64,000 nt of DNA from Pholis gunnellus (GCA_910591455.2 OU342808.1:23302714-23366713), one strand, 5' to 3'. Positions 1 through 11,527 are shown, counted from the stretch's first letter. The notes: a model not told the origin generated them from the letters alone. Numbers and translations are program-made.

Positions 1-1333
1 GCCTAATAGGTTTGAGACAATTAGGACAAACTCTTTATCAGGCCCTGCTTCTAATATGAAAAAATTAACCAACTGCCTTTTCTTGAACACCATCCATTTG
101 TTATCGCATACAGACACTTTGTTGAGAAAAAAAAGTTTCCTTAAGCAAACTATGTCATTAAGAAACTGTCACTTCGTTTAACTAAGCAGGGAAGAAGAGG
201 TCTGAGTAGTGTTCTTTACCTTGAGTTGTTCCTTGGGGATCTTATTTGGGGGAGAAAGGGAGAGAGAAGGCAGAGAAAGAACAAGTGAATCTCAATTCTG
301 ATAGCAGATAGTGGGAATCTTCTCTGTGTCATTAGAAACAGTGCATGACGCAGTCACATTTGTCAAATTTAAGTGCCTTAATTAATCAGCTGATAACCTT
401 CTATCTGCCTAAACCGGCAAAGACTAGTTAACTTTTTTTAAATGGGGACTCAACTGAAAAAAAAAAATGTCTTCAGTAGCTTTAAGGACGCATTCAAATA
501 TTTGAACAAGCATGAGGACAGAATACAACAAGGTTTACAATCTAGTTCTGGTCCTAACCTATAGATTTATTATCCACATAAACACATTTGAGCTATTGCC
601 TATTTGGTACCGCCTGGAATACAGCTTGGGATAGTCTAAGAAATAACAAGGGTTTGGGCAAGTCACTTGCCTCTGAGCTTGAACACTTTGTTACTCATCC
701 CAGCTATTTTAAAATGTGTGCGCTTTTCTGTTGGCTTTATGAATCTTCCTCATAAACTTACAGAGGTGAGAGGAAAATGGAGAGGAACTAGATGGAAATG
801 CCATCTCTGTATGAAGAGAACTGGGTACAGCGTTGGAGGTGGGGATCTGTTCATTCCCAAGAAAAGTTCCTCAGTGGTACATGAAGGGGAAAAAAAGGTT
901 GGCTTCCGAAAATTCAGATAAAATGCCCCTGATGTTGGAACGATCTTCCGCATCCATGGGCCCATGAAGAAAGCACATTAGCGTTTCCTTTGAACGGAGG
1001 AAGGAAATCAACTTTCAAGACCTGATGATTTAAATAAAGGCTATTTAAGTGTTTGTACTGGAAAGTTGATTTACCTAAAAACAATATCAGCTGATTTACA
1101 GACATCTCTTTTCCAGTGTAACTATATGGCAAATATTTTTTTGGAGCCTGAAAGCATCAGGTAACGGACATGGAAGTTGAAATTACAAGGTTTGGACACC
1201 ATGTCAAATGTGCTTTAAAGCCGGTCGCTCTTCCTGAGGGCTTGGATTTTCTGGTTAGTCATGCAGGGGAAAAGGCTGGGTTTACTGGTGAAGAAAAATA
1301 TCACCAATAATGTTCAAAATGTGTGAAAAATAC
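1..1333 (-). other. KSR2 intron 8 (partial)
   Basis: This stretch is non-coding. I searched the minus strand for the next KSR2 exon (expected to encode an RTESVP-like phosphosite) and did not find it, so it lies further left. The sequence is unique-looking and AT-rich, with no recognisable repeat. Confidence 0.7.
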
Positions 1334-1419
1334 CTTTAAGGGATTCTCGTCCGCCTCGCTGTATGATCAATAGATGGCAAGGTGGGGCTTCTTTGGTGCA
1401 TTTGTTGTGGCACTTCAGC
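1334..1419 (-). CDS. KSR2: KSR2 coding exon 8 (C-terminal half of the C1 zinc finger)
   Basis: This exon encodes residues 433-460 of the reconstructed protein plus one base of the next codon. It supplies the last C1 zinc ligands, seen as K-C-H-N-K-C followed by E-A-P-P-C (Cys435, His436, Cys439, Cys446), then a hydrophobic HLLII segment. The acceptor is a pyrimidine-rich tract ending TTAG and the donor is AAAG/GTATTT; entry phase 2 and exit phase 1 fit exon 7. In KSR proteins the C1 domain carries the scaffold to the plasma membrane on Ras activation. Odd point: after the QRG residues the frame continues as GRESLK before the donor, whereas the mammalian KSR2 I remember goes from HRG directly towards the RTESVP phosphosite. 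No earlier GT is available at that point. The exon is certain; its 3' end is less so. Confidence 0.9.
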
Positions 1420-1775
1420 CTAATTACAAACAAAAAAAGACAATTTTATTATTGTTTGTTTTGTTGTTGTTATTATTTTTAGCTTATTTAAAACAGCGAC
1501 GAAACCCATGCAAAGTGGGAGCATTAACATGTAGAAAAACAGACAAGAGATGCAAATTGCTAATTTATTCAAGTGAGATAAAAACAAAAGGGTTAATCAT
1601 GTGTTACCTCGAAAAACAAGTACAAAAAAAAAGAAATTCAAATAAAAAAACAAGCAACACTACACCCTAATTTCACAATATAATGACAAAGGCATGATTA
1701 AATGTGATCAGACACAAATCACTACCACTGATGCAATAAATAGCTCTTAAGACACAAATCAGTCTTGATACCTAC
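1420..1775 (-). other. KSR2 intron 7
   Basis: A 356-bp intron with a GTAGGT donor and a TTAG acceptor behind a T-rich tract. It is AT-rich with several A-runs; nothing else is recognised. Confidence 0.9.
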
Positions 1776-1859
1776 TTGCAGTTTTTACATTTCAGTCCAA
1801 ACAACATTCCCTTTCCACATACTATGCATGTCTGAGACATCCAATACTTTGTGGAAAAC
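1776..1859 (-). CDS. KSR2: KSR2 coding exon 7 (core of the C1 zinc finger)
   Basis: This 84-nt exon encodes residues 405-431. It starts with the FSTKYWMSQTC motif diagnostic of KSR C1 domains and contains two CxxC pairs: Cys415/Cys418 and Cys428/Cys431, nine residues apart as in RAF/KSR-type C1 fingers. The acceptor is TTTTTCTTGCAG/G and the donor AA/GTAGGT. It enters in phase 2 from exon 6 and leaves in phase 2 into exon 8, so the zinc finger is assembled from three small exons. The YWMSQT wording is that of KSR2; KSR1, as I recall it, has SWLSQV. All visible zinc ligands are intact. Confidence 0.95.
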
Positions 1860-2912
1860 CTGCAAGAAAAAGAGGAGAGTGAGATAAGGACATTTAAAAA
1901 AAAAGAGTCAGGACATCACTTTCAGCTCCTTGCACATCTATATGACATATAAGAGCCGTGGATTACCGTGAGGAAAAACACAGTTTCTGACCTTTCGCAT
2001 TTCGTAACATTCTCTCATTCTGACAGACGGCTTTCGCCAAAGAAGGCGCCACATTCCCTGCGTAACCTTTCGGCGAGGATAATAGATGCCAGAAGAAGGT
2101 ACTTCTGTAAAAGTGTTTACCTTCCTAATCTCCTTCACCTGCTGGTGTAATATGGGCCCATTTTATTTTCATCTTTCAGTAAGCCGGTGCGAATGAACAT
2201 CTGCGGCAGTCTCTCCGCGCCGGAGGAACGGGGCCGTGGGGTTTTACATCAATGCACCAATCAGTCCGAGTGATGGGAGCTCAGAGGCCTGCCGCACTCT
2301 TAAAATCTCCAACACAGTAACTTCTCACTCAAACCAATTGCGCAGTAGCAACTAATTCCCTGCACAGGCTGACCGAGCGGTTCGAGCACGTATGTGACTA
2401 TTGGCTGTATTTACTGATGCAACGCCTGGTTCGCAGCAGTGCCGCTGGCTGGCTAATGGCAGGTGACTAATGTAGTTTGACAGGAACCAAATGTCTTTAT
2501 TAAGCCTGCCTTCGCCTCAATCGAGAGGCAAAACTCAATCAAGCCCCGACCGGATTTATGTATTCTGCTGTCAAATTTGTGACATTAAGGGCAGATTCTG
2601 CATAAAGAAAGGTTCTTTCAGCACAGTGAAGGCTCCGAAGCCAAAGTGGTGCGTTGTGTACCGGCGACGCAAATGCATTGCTGGGATCCCACAACGAATA
2701 CGGTATCGTTTTACTTTTTAGATCACTGGCGTTTGGAGTCAAGCAGGGTGAGAGAAAAAGACGGGGGACAGGCGAAGAGAGAAAGAGAGCTGAAATGAGT
2801 TATGAAGGAGGCCCTTTTTTATTTTTTTTTATTGGAAGGACATTCTATCACAGATGTACGAGTGTATGTACAAAGGCAAACTTGCACACACTCACCCACG
2901 CACTCTCCTTAC
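1860..2912 (-). other. KSR2 intron 6
   Basis: A 1,053-bp intron that is distinctly more GC/CpG-rich in its middle (about 2160-2480) than the flanking introns. It contains the regulatory candidate listed separately. No repeat was found. Confidence 0.9.
2160..2740. promoter_or_regulatory. CpG-richer block in KSR2 intron 6
   Basis: It contains GGCAGTCTCTCCGCGCCGGA, a consensus CCAAT box (ACCAATCAG, 2257-2265), a further CCAAT (ACCAATTG) and an inverted ATTGG (TATTGGCTG), and an octamer-like ACGCAAATGCAT near 2670. An internal promoter or enhancer is possible; no exon was recognised beside it. Confidence 0.3.
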
Positions 2913-2982
2913 CTGTGTTTGATTGAGTTTCCCAGATCTCTTCGGGGAATCTGTGGGGACCAGCGAGGCACTGAGAGAGTGT
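2913..2982 (-). CDS. KSR2: KSR2 coding exon 6 (linker with LSVP motif and first C1 ligand)
   Basis: This 70-nt exon completes Asn381 and encodes residues 382-403 plus two bases of Arg404. It reads TLSVPRWSP..., then an IPRRDLGNSIKH segment matching the stretch before the C1 domain in KSR2. His403 is the first zinc ligand, eleven residues before Cys415 in exon 7. The LSVP tetrapeptide (383-386) fits the LxVP docking motif of calcineurin. Calcineurin is reported to bind and dephosphorylate KSR2, but linking that to this exact site is inference. The acceptor is CTCTCCAG/AC and the donor AG/GTAAGG; phases agree with exons 5 and 7. It is too small for an ORF scan to find and was recognised by its protein motif. 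Confidence 0.95.
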
Positions 2983-3258
2983 CTGGAGAGGAACAGACAG
3001 GAGAGAGGGAGGGTTGGTATGTTTTTATTTTGGTCAAATGGTCATTCTGACAGAATGTCTGTCGGAATTGACTAAATGTCTTGCATCAAATGTTTATTTA
3101 GGACACATGGCATTTTGGGGAAATGCACTGATTTTGCAGCAATTTTGCACCATTTTGGTGACGGGCTTAATCAACTGTTGTGGATATCATGCAGCCAGTT
3201 AGTCGTGACTCACTGTCAACTCATCACTGTAAATGAGCTCTTGTTCTAATTGTCTAAA

Positions 3259-3284
3259 TAGACAGACAGACAGACAGACACACA
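3259..3284. repeat. (GACA)n microsatellite
   Basis: About six GACA units. Confidence 0.95.
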
Positions 3285-4869
3285 ACCCAGCTTACACTAT
3301 TTACATCAGTCAACAACAAAGTTTGAATTGTCTGCATGTTAAGATGCAGATGTCTCGTATTGCCACCTGTATTCCAGTCGTGAGGAACTCTCGCTTCAAA
3401 ATGTTTCCACAACAAAAGCCTTTCGCTCGGTCCATTAGTGCTGGCAATGACTGAGCAGCCCGATACATTTATGCGCCACCTCTTAATACCAGGTAAGAAT
3501 GGACACACAGCGGTGCCTGTGAAGGCGGCTGGATGAGGTGGATATGCATTGAGATGATAATGACGTGCCGGCAATAATTCAACAAAAGAGCCGATAAAAT
3601 AATAGGTTATACCGCAAAGGCCATCGTGCAAGATCATTTCTGCTAAAGCTCACATATATCATGAAAGGTATATTCAGGTGATATTCTGTTGCACTTTTGA
3701 CAATTTAGAAATAAATACAGTCGACCAAAACATGGAACCGAAGAGGTGTCATTTTCAACACACCAACCATCACCCTTTGAAATGTTTCTTAAAGAGTACT
3801 CCACTGAGTTAACATTGCAGTCCTAAAATACTGTCAAGCTCAAGAAGGACAGTTTAAAAAAGATCAAAATCAAACCAAAGAGATTATCCTTTTTACTCCA
3901 TGAGTTCTTCTTCCTTGTGTAAATCTGCGTCGATATTACCCATAATGCAACTCGACCGCCGACAGTTCAGTCTGAGATTTGGGTGTGTTATAGAGATGAG
4001 GAGCAAGCTACAGAGGTCAGGTGAGCTCACTGCTTTTAATCGATTTCATTTCAAATTCTTGAGCCCCAAAAATGATCAATTACAATAACAATTGTTACAT
4101 TAACAACGTTTTTTTACATTTTTTTTTTTCATATATGCACTAATTACTCCCCAAAACCTGAACTTGATGTGTAAAATCGGCACACTTTTCCTTTAAGGTA
4201 AGTTGTATGTGCATGTCTCTTATTTCAAGAATAAGGAGGTTTTATATAAACAGGGTAACTGTGTACTCGGCAATATTCATAAGCATTCACACAAACACAA
4301 ATGTCCAGACTCTCATCGTTTGCATCTTCTTAGCTGAAATTGACTGGCTACCTTTATGCAGAGTTATTCATGAGTTTTATGTTACTTTTAAGATGGAAAT
4401 GAATGCTGAGAAGAGGGGATTAGAGGGGACTTGAGCTTTTTGTGTGTGGGTATGGTGGAGGAGATGAACAATACATTAAATCGGGGAATTGTGAGGATAA
4501 AGACAGAAAAACATTTTTTAAAAAGGCCTAAAAGTTCTAATGCCTTGAAATGGAATTGTGGGCCGAGGTGTGAGATCCATCTCCATATGAGAGGACTGAC
4601 GAGTTTCACTTCAATCAGACCCGGGAGGAGACAGACATTTCAGTTAGTTTCAGCTGAAAATATACTGCCCAAAAGAATGAATAATCTATGACTTTCAGGA
4701 CTTCTTTGTCAATTGTCCTATTCATGGGATCTTCGTTACGTCTTTTTGTTTGAAAGTAAACCAGAAAGTCGCTGAGATGCCAATGTTCTTGAAAACTTGT
4801 GAATCGGATTCTCCAGATAAAAAACATTTTCAGAGACGGATGTCCTCTGGAGGTAGGGTTGCTCTAGCT

Positions 4870-5439
4870 CAGTGATTCTCAACTGGTGGGTCGCGGACCC
4901 GTTTTCAGTGGGTCGCGGGCCTTTGCCTGGATAAAAAAAAAAAAAGTCTGTGCTTTTATTTTGAAGGGGATATTTTATGCAGCGAAGTGCCCTCTATTCA
5001 CACTCCTTAACAATATTTGGCGTTAATGCCTTGTAATGCTAATATCAGCAGAGGATAAACTGAAAACTATACCTCTGTGAAATGACACTTTATGTAGACG
5101 AATTGAAGACATGTCGGATGACATCAAACAACAGACCACAGCTCGAATTTAGGCAAGTGGTCATTTTGCATTACAAATGGACGAATCTACATACATAAAC
5201 AAAGCGGTTTTACTTGTTTACGTGAAACATGTGTGGGACGGGGACTGACAGGAACAATTTCTCTGCACAAGAGAGCTCCCTATACTACGACTGCAGAGGA
5301 CATTTTCAGCTCAGGTTCAAACTGCACCATCTTTTCATTAAATACATTTGAGAAGTTGAAAATGTTCCTTGATTCGGGTCGCGGCTTGTCATTAAGGGGT
5401 AATGGTGGGTCCCACAGCCAGACCAGTTGAGAACCACTG
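4870..5439 (+). mobile_element. hAT (Charlie-like) DNA transposon fossil with TIRs and target duplication
   Basis: A complete 570-bp insertion. Terminal inverted repeats are CAGTGATTCTCAACTGGT on the left and the inverse of CAGTGGTTCTCAACTGGT on the right (one mismatch in 18). A perfect 8-bp target duplication CTCTAGCT flanks both ends (4862-4869 and 5440-5447), which is the hAT hallmark. Inside, the plus strand from about 5150 to 5320 reads FALQMDEST, LLVYVKHVWDGD, then a stop and ELP. This matches the catalytic region of SCAND3/ZBED-type hAT transposases. Only about one tenth of a transposase remains and it has stops, so the copy is dead and internally deleted. Confidence 0.93.
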
Positions 5440-6070
5440 CTCTAGCTGACTTTAACTGAAGTCCAAAGAAGGAGCTGCAGTCATAATCTAAACTTTACAA
5501 TGAAGATGGGGAGGTTTATGATCACTGCATTCAGTATTGATTTTTTTTTTCGCTTGGTAGATTTTCTGCAGTAAAGAGCTACAGACTAGTGTAGCTAGAG
5601 TAGATTAAAGAATAACTACCCAAACTTGTATTTAGCAGTAAACTTCTATGTATTACTTGTCTCACATAAAACCTAAACAAAACTGTTTTCATATTTTGTC
5701 AGTTAATCACATCTGCGCTACGAAACCTTTAATTTTCAGATGAAAAAAAGAATCACACTTTACATCCGGTGAGGGACTCAATCAGTCCTATTAATTGATG
5801 ACGAGGCAGCGAGTTATTGCCAGTGCTAATCTCATGGCCCCCGGTGCCGTGCAGCATTTCCTGGTTCCTGAAACACCCTTCCTCCTCCTACTCCAGTCTC
5901 TCCAGAGGCTCGGTGTCTTCCCTCCGCACGCCGATGCATCGCTCAATTACACTCAATCAACCTGATAACTCAATACAGAGGGGAAACTGACATCATCTGC
6001 TTCTTGTCGGCCTTGTTGGCGACTGGCAGATGATTGGACTTGTCAGCGGCGTGGTCAGGGCTGTTTATCA

Positions 6071-6072
<2 letters not shown>

Positions 6073-6102
<30 letters not shown>
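6073..6102. repeat. (TG)n microsatellite
   Basis: About 15 TG units. Confidence 0.97.
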
Positions 6103-6103
<1 letters not shown>

Positions 6104-6599
6104 GTTGACGTCGCTGTCTGTCTTCCGCAACAGCCTTTGATGATCCTACCATCCCTCAAAGAACGGGGGAGTGCAGATTCATGTCATTAATCACTCATGA
6201 GAACTAACCAGTCATTGAAAAAAACATATGCCTCAGAAATTAGAGAAGTATTTGTGTTGCATGTTGTTTTGTGATAAAGGCTTGAATTTGTGCCTTGTCA
6301 GAGGTTGGTTCTGAGCTTATTTACAAGTAAGATGATGAGTACATTTTGTATTGCCCTTTTCATCTGTTATTGTGGTATTCAAGTCAAGTCAAATGTATTT
6401 GTATGGCAGGAAAATAGGACATGAATGCATATTTAAATACAGAGGGAACAAGAGGAAAGGAAAGAGTCAGAGACTAGCTAGCCATGGGCAATAATAGAAC
6501 AGGTAGGTCTTAAGGTTTGTTCCTGAGAGTGGGCCCATAGTCGTTGAATGTACGTTCACAAGATTTACTACCGATTTAGGTGTATTGAAGTCGATTTCT

Positions 6600-6800
6600 T
6601 TTTGGGTTGTACTTTTGTGTTTGTTTGGCTTTAAGACTCTATTGTTTAACTATGTGTTACATGTTTTGTGTGTGTCCTTCAAAGTTGTTTGCCCAGTAGT
6701 ATTTATCGTCGGTGGTCAAAATCTGCCATTCCCGTGCTGGATTCAGGAAGACTGATATCGGATGATTACCATTATTCACTGTTTACTGCATGCGAGGTAA
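6600..6800. repeat. Diverged direct repeat, copy 1
   Basis: It is similar to 7000-7215: TTTAAGACTCTATTGTTTAA, CAGTAGTATTTATCGTCGG, then CTGCCATTCCCGTGCTGGATTC. Identity is moderate and indels are many. Origin unknown. Confidence 0.5.
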
Positions 6801-6999
6801 ATAAATGCTGAGTGGAAGAGATGTAAACATTTGTCCACACACAACAAACTTCCAATGAGACAACAGACGCACACACACTTAACACTAACTCAACATTACA
6901 GACAAACTAGGGCGTGTAGTGTCTTTGCAGGTAAAGTCAGGTCGTCTCAGGGTTTATTTACAAATAAAATGATAAATAAAATTGAATTAAGCTATTCAT

Positions 7000-7215
7000 C
7001 TAGTTTTGGTGTGTTTAGGTGTGTCAGGTGGCTTGCACCGATTTAAGATTATACTGTTTAATGTGATGTGATGTGTTTTATAACCATCCTTTAAAGTCTC
7101 TCCAGTATTTATTGGTGGTGGCGGAGTCCGCCATTCCTGCTTCAGAAAAACAGTGCATGCATGTAATCCAGCGCGATTTTATATCATTGATATCAGCCTC
7201 ACTATTTACAGTTTG
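7000..7215. repeat. Diverged direct repeat, copy 2
   Basis: Counterpart of the 6.6-kb copy: TTTAAGATTATACTGTTTAA, CAGTATTTATTGGTGGTGG, then CCGCCATTCCTGCTTC. Same orientation, about 400 bp apart. Confidence 0.5.
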
Positions 7216-7846
7216 TTCTTTTTACACCAGTTGAATCAAGCTACTGCCGACGTAAACATAACAGCCTGCTGCTGTTGCTTCACATTGAAGCATTCAAATG
7301 ATAAAACTTCGGGTGGCTGTCATTGTGAAGCATTCACAGGAAATGCAACGTTAACATGGAACTGTTCATTTGCAAAACAAGCCAACTGTCATTTCAGCAT
7401 TTTGAATATTTGCAAGGGAGTAATAAAACAAAAAGGAGCAGCACCGGAGAGCTGTTAGATGAAGCGCTGCAGGCGACTCCTCCAACTGCTCAACAAGGTA
7501 AACAGCTTCCCTTCAACTGTCTTTCTGTAGTGTAGAAAACTATTCAGGGCATGCACAGCATGCAATCTGGTGGAGGTTGCAATTATTTTTGACTGACGTT
7601 CTATAGTTAAACAATGCGAGTTTGTTTGGTTAAACGAATACACCAGTTAGTGTTGTATTTCTGACAAAGATGCTGCTCAAATACTGTTTGCTGTGTACCA
7701 CACTTACCATGGTAACCACAGATGTTTGTTGAATCAACCACGACTGAAATGTCAAGTGCAACTTTCACATTTTGGGATTGTGTTGGATGTGTATTTTGTA
7801 GATCCATAAATAAATCTAATCAAAATGTTCCAATTTCCTAACCATC

Positions 7847-7903
7847 CGAAAACCCCTCAACGTCGTCAGCAACATGAAGCTTGACTCTACTAGTTTATAT
7901 ATC
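7847..7903 (-). mobile_element. Deleted sibling of the SINE remnant at 8.37 kb
   Basis: The flanks match the 8.36-8.43 kb copy (AACCCCTCAACGTCGTCAGC against AACACCTCAACATCTTCACC, and CTACTAGTTTATAT against CTACCGGTTTATAT). Most of the tRNA-like core is missing. Confidence 0.4.
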
Positions 7904-8359
7904 AATTGTATCTTTTCAGTGCCCAAAGTAAAAGTAGTGTATTAAGCAATGAAATGAAGCAGGATATATCAAAAGGCACAAAACATCTTCACAGCTGTTT
8001 GTTCCAGGACAAAAGTCATACGAAGTAAAGCCCGGGTGTAATTCATATCAGAAACGATGTGAAGATTAGCCAGGTGACGCAAGTTCACGCTATTTATGCC
8101 GACATTGTACCGAGAATGAGTCCAAACAATTAAGCAATTTAAATGTGTCCCCTATGTGAGTTTACAATGTGTGGTATCTTTAAAGAAATGTTCTCTACCA
8201 GGAAGGGAATGCTATTTAGTTTGCCCGTATTTATGTTTTTCAGCATCAGGGTTTGGCAGGTTAGTGTTTTCCAACTCCAATAAAAAAACGATTACTACTC
8301 CCTTGTGCTTTATGTTTATGAGACATTCTTGTGATGTGTTGATTGTGAAAACACCTCAA

Positions 8360-8430
8360 CATCTTCACCAACATAAGGTTCAAACCCATGACCTCGAGTA
8401 AAACAGTGGGATGCTCTACCGGTTTATATT
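8360..8430 (-). mobile_element. tRNA-like SINE head (remnant)
   Basis: On the minus strand it reads GGTAGAGCATCCCACTG, then GGTCATGGGTTTGAACC, resembling the D-arm to T-arm part of a tRNA with a B-box-like GGGTTTGAACC. The A-box is damaged. It is not a functional tRNA: the acceptor stem is lacking. Confidence 0.5.
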
Positions 8431-8847
8431 TCAGCGTCATCATAGTCGTGCCTCCAACCATGAGACCAGGTGTAATGGTCTCCAGAGGGGGCAGTTTGAT
8501 AGTCCATGGAGGAGAAACAACAAATAAGTGTAAATTAGGTCACGCACAGGTGTGCAAACATCTCACGTCACATAAACAAGGCACGACCATAGACTTAAGG
8601 ACAAGTACAAACAACATACCAGGACAATCTAGGGTGTGTAGTTTCATAGTAAATGTGTGTGTGTATGCATGTGTACACACATGTTTGTGTGTTTGAGACA
8701 GATGAGCCTGCAGGAGCTGAGAAACCCCAAGGCGCCAGACAACAGTGTCCTCTTCCATCTTCTCTGAAAGGCCTCGGCCTAATTAGGCCTTCCCCCTCCT
8801 CCACTGCCCAGTCACATGACACACAGCAGACCGTGGGGTTGACTTTG

Positions 8848-8972
<125 letters not shown>

Positions 8973-9281
8973 TGTGCGGGTTAACGAGAGAAATGTAACT
9001 GCACTAAAAGATGAAGAACTATAGGTTTCTGTCTGTGTGTGGGTTAAACAGAGGGGGGCGTGTGTGTGTGTGTGTGTATGTGTGCAGAGATAAAGAGACA
9101 ACTTGAGTCTAGGAGCCTATTTAGAGCCAAATATAGTTTATTTGACATTAGACTGAAATGCCTCTGCAAGTGACTGATCGCTAAACACTGCTACTCCCCA
9201 AGGACGATAATTTCCTACTGCGGGTAAAATAGAAAAGAGTGAAACTTGTGACAATAAAAACAACATGAGATACATATAACT

Positions 9282-9302
9282 GGGGGGGGGGGGGGGGGGG
9301 GG
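9282..9302. repeat. Poly-G run of 21
   Basis: An uninterrupted run of 21 G in AT-rich intron sequence. Length errors are common in such runs. Confidence 0.95.
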
Positions 9303-11527
9303 ATTGTAATTATTCTCATTGTCTGCACAGTTAAAGAGTCATCTCAACCACACCTACTCCCGTCATTATCAGAATCATCAAGGTCCTACAGCTCAATGGG
9401 CAGGGTGTAGCACCTCTATGGTTTGGATAAAAGCTCCAATCAAATGGTTGAATGCAATTAGCAGCATAACTGTAAACAATAGAATGCATAACTGGAATGG
9501 TATCATTAGGAGATGATCATAGGGTGGAGAAGAAAATACCAAACAAATTCAGTACACTCGCACGCAACGTGAAGGATGACAAGCTGAAGCCTGTTTAACT
9601 AGATACGACTCTGCTATTACGGTATCAACGGTTCATTGTGCAGAGCAGCAGAAGAAGTGAACAGGACTGTAAAAGTGAGTGGGCGTTTGCTGCACAATGT
9701 GCTGCATTATAGCACATGAGTGTTAAAGGAGCGATATTTTACAGGCTGTTGCTCGCCATGTCCTCAACGTTTCTCATCCATGTGTTCCAATGAGACTTCT
9801 CCACGAGGTGAAAGTGCACAACTGAACAAGCATTTGTTTGGAGTGGCAGCAAGAAATGAACTAAGAGAAGAATGGAAGTAAAAAAGAAAAAGAAAAAAAT
9901 TCTGTCTGAATGTGAGAAAAAAACAAAAAAAACTCAGATGAACAAGAGACAAAGACGGGTTGCTCAGTTGCTATGGCAACAGCTACACGCCGAATAGCCT
10001 TTTTGCAGAATGTTGTGCTGCCATCTTTGACGACCACGCGCAAGGACGCACACGTTTACATATAATCCAGACACACACACACAAAATCCCTGCAATAAAC
10101 TGACAACAGCAATCGTTGCAGCGGTGGAAAAAAAAAAAGCAATTTTCAATCTTTGCACAGCTTTATAGATAGAGTCTTTTAAGACTGGCGGTTTAATTGT
10201 GCCAGAGAAACAGAGGGAGGAGGGATGGGAGAACAGATGATGCCAGGAGGTCTCATGGCTCGGTAAGTGACTTCCTCAGTTGAAGAAGTCAAAGGGCTCG
10301 GAGCACGCAGATGAGTGCCGGCAGACATGCAGGTTTTGGTGGTGAGGCCAATCTGACGCTACGCAGAGCTTTCAGGTGACGTAATGCAAACGCACCCTCT
10401 GGAGGTCAAATCGGAGGTCCGTAGCTCTTGGACAAAGCAGATTACGAACAGCTTATTGGTTGAGTAAGTATACAAATTTGCTGTCATTATCTGGGCTCCT
10501 TTTCAACTTCGTCTTCTACCCTCCATGTGTCGTTCTATCAATCAAATTCAAAAAGCGGCTCGATAAAGATCCCGCAAGTGAACTAGAGGGATGCTTCGGT
10601 GGTGCCGACGGATGGGAAGCTCAAACATACACGCGGCATTCAATGCATTATGACCAAACAGTACCATCTCCTACAGCACACAGCCTGTTGAAATATGAGA
10701 ATGAACACATCTGATTTGTTCTCCGTGGCTTGTAAACCCAAAGCTTTAGCGGCAAATTGAAAGTCGCTAACATCTGCTGTCACACTACCCTGCTAGCTAG
10801 CTGGCTATTAAAGCCGTTTGTTTGTTTAGATTGGCTGAGGTGTCGAGTGACGACCCCAGAGTGGATTTTCTTTTGCACAAAAACAGCCTTTCAATGTGGA
10901 TGCAGTAGCAGCAGAGTGCTCACAAAGACTCATCCGACACGTGACACTGTTTATAACACCTGCTCTTCTTTTCTAGGAACCAACATAGTAACTATTGACC
11001 AATCCACCTCTTTATTGACTGGAATTATTGACCTCCTCTGGTTTCAGTAGTTGGAGTGAGACTTCCAACTTGGAAAATGTTGTTTTTTTTTGTAGCTGTG
11101 ACCTGATTATTGAGTTAAAGTCATCACATTCCTTTTAGCAATCCACGACCAAACCATGGCTGAATGATAGAAAAGCCCGTCTTTAATGAAATACTGAATC
11201 GACTCCAACCTCAACCCTATACTGCTCAGGTGGCTCTTTTTCCTCACCCCGTTATAAATTCAGCAGTTATTTGTAGCCATTGTTTATTTGCCAACTCTCA
11301 AAAGGGACCTCCATTGTGGTGCCACACTAGGTTGCTATGGAGATCTGTGACGCAACTGCAAAGCGTCTATGCGAGGTTCGGGTGAGTGGGTGACGTCATT
11401 GGAGCACATGTAGAAATAAACAGAGTGAGTTGTGTGCAAAGCTTATGAAGAACATTTAGGCCATTTATATCCACAAGCACACACTCACAGACTCCTACAC
11501 ACTCTCTATCTCTGCATCTCATACGTG

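Noticed and set aside
8360..8430. Possible functional tRNA gene
   Set aside because: Only the central part is tRNA-like; the acceptor stem and a good A-box are missing, so it is listed as a SINE remnant.
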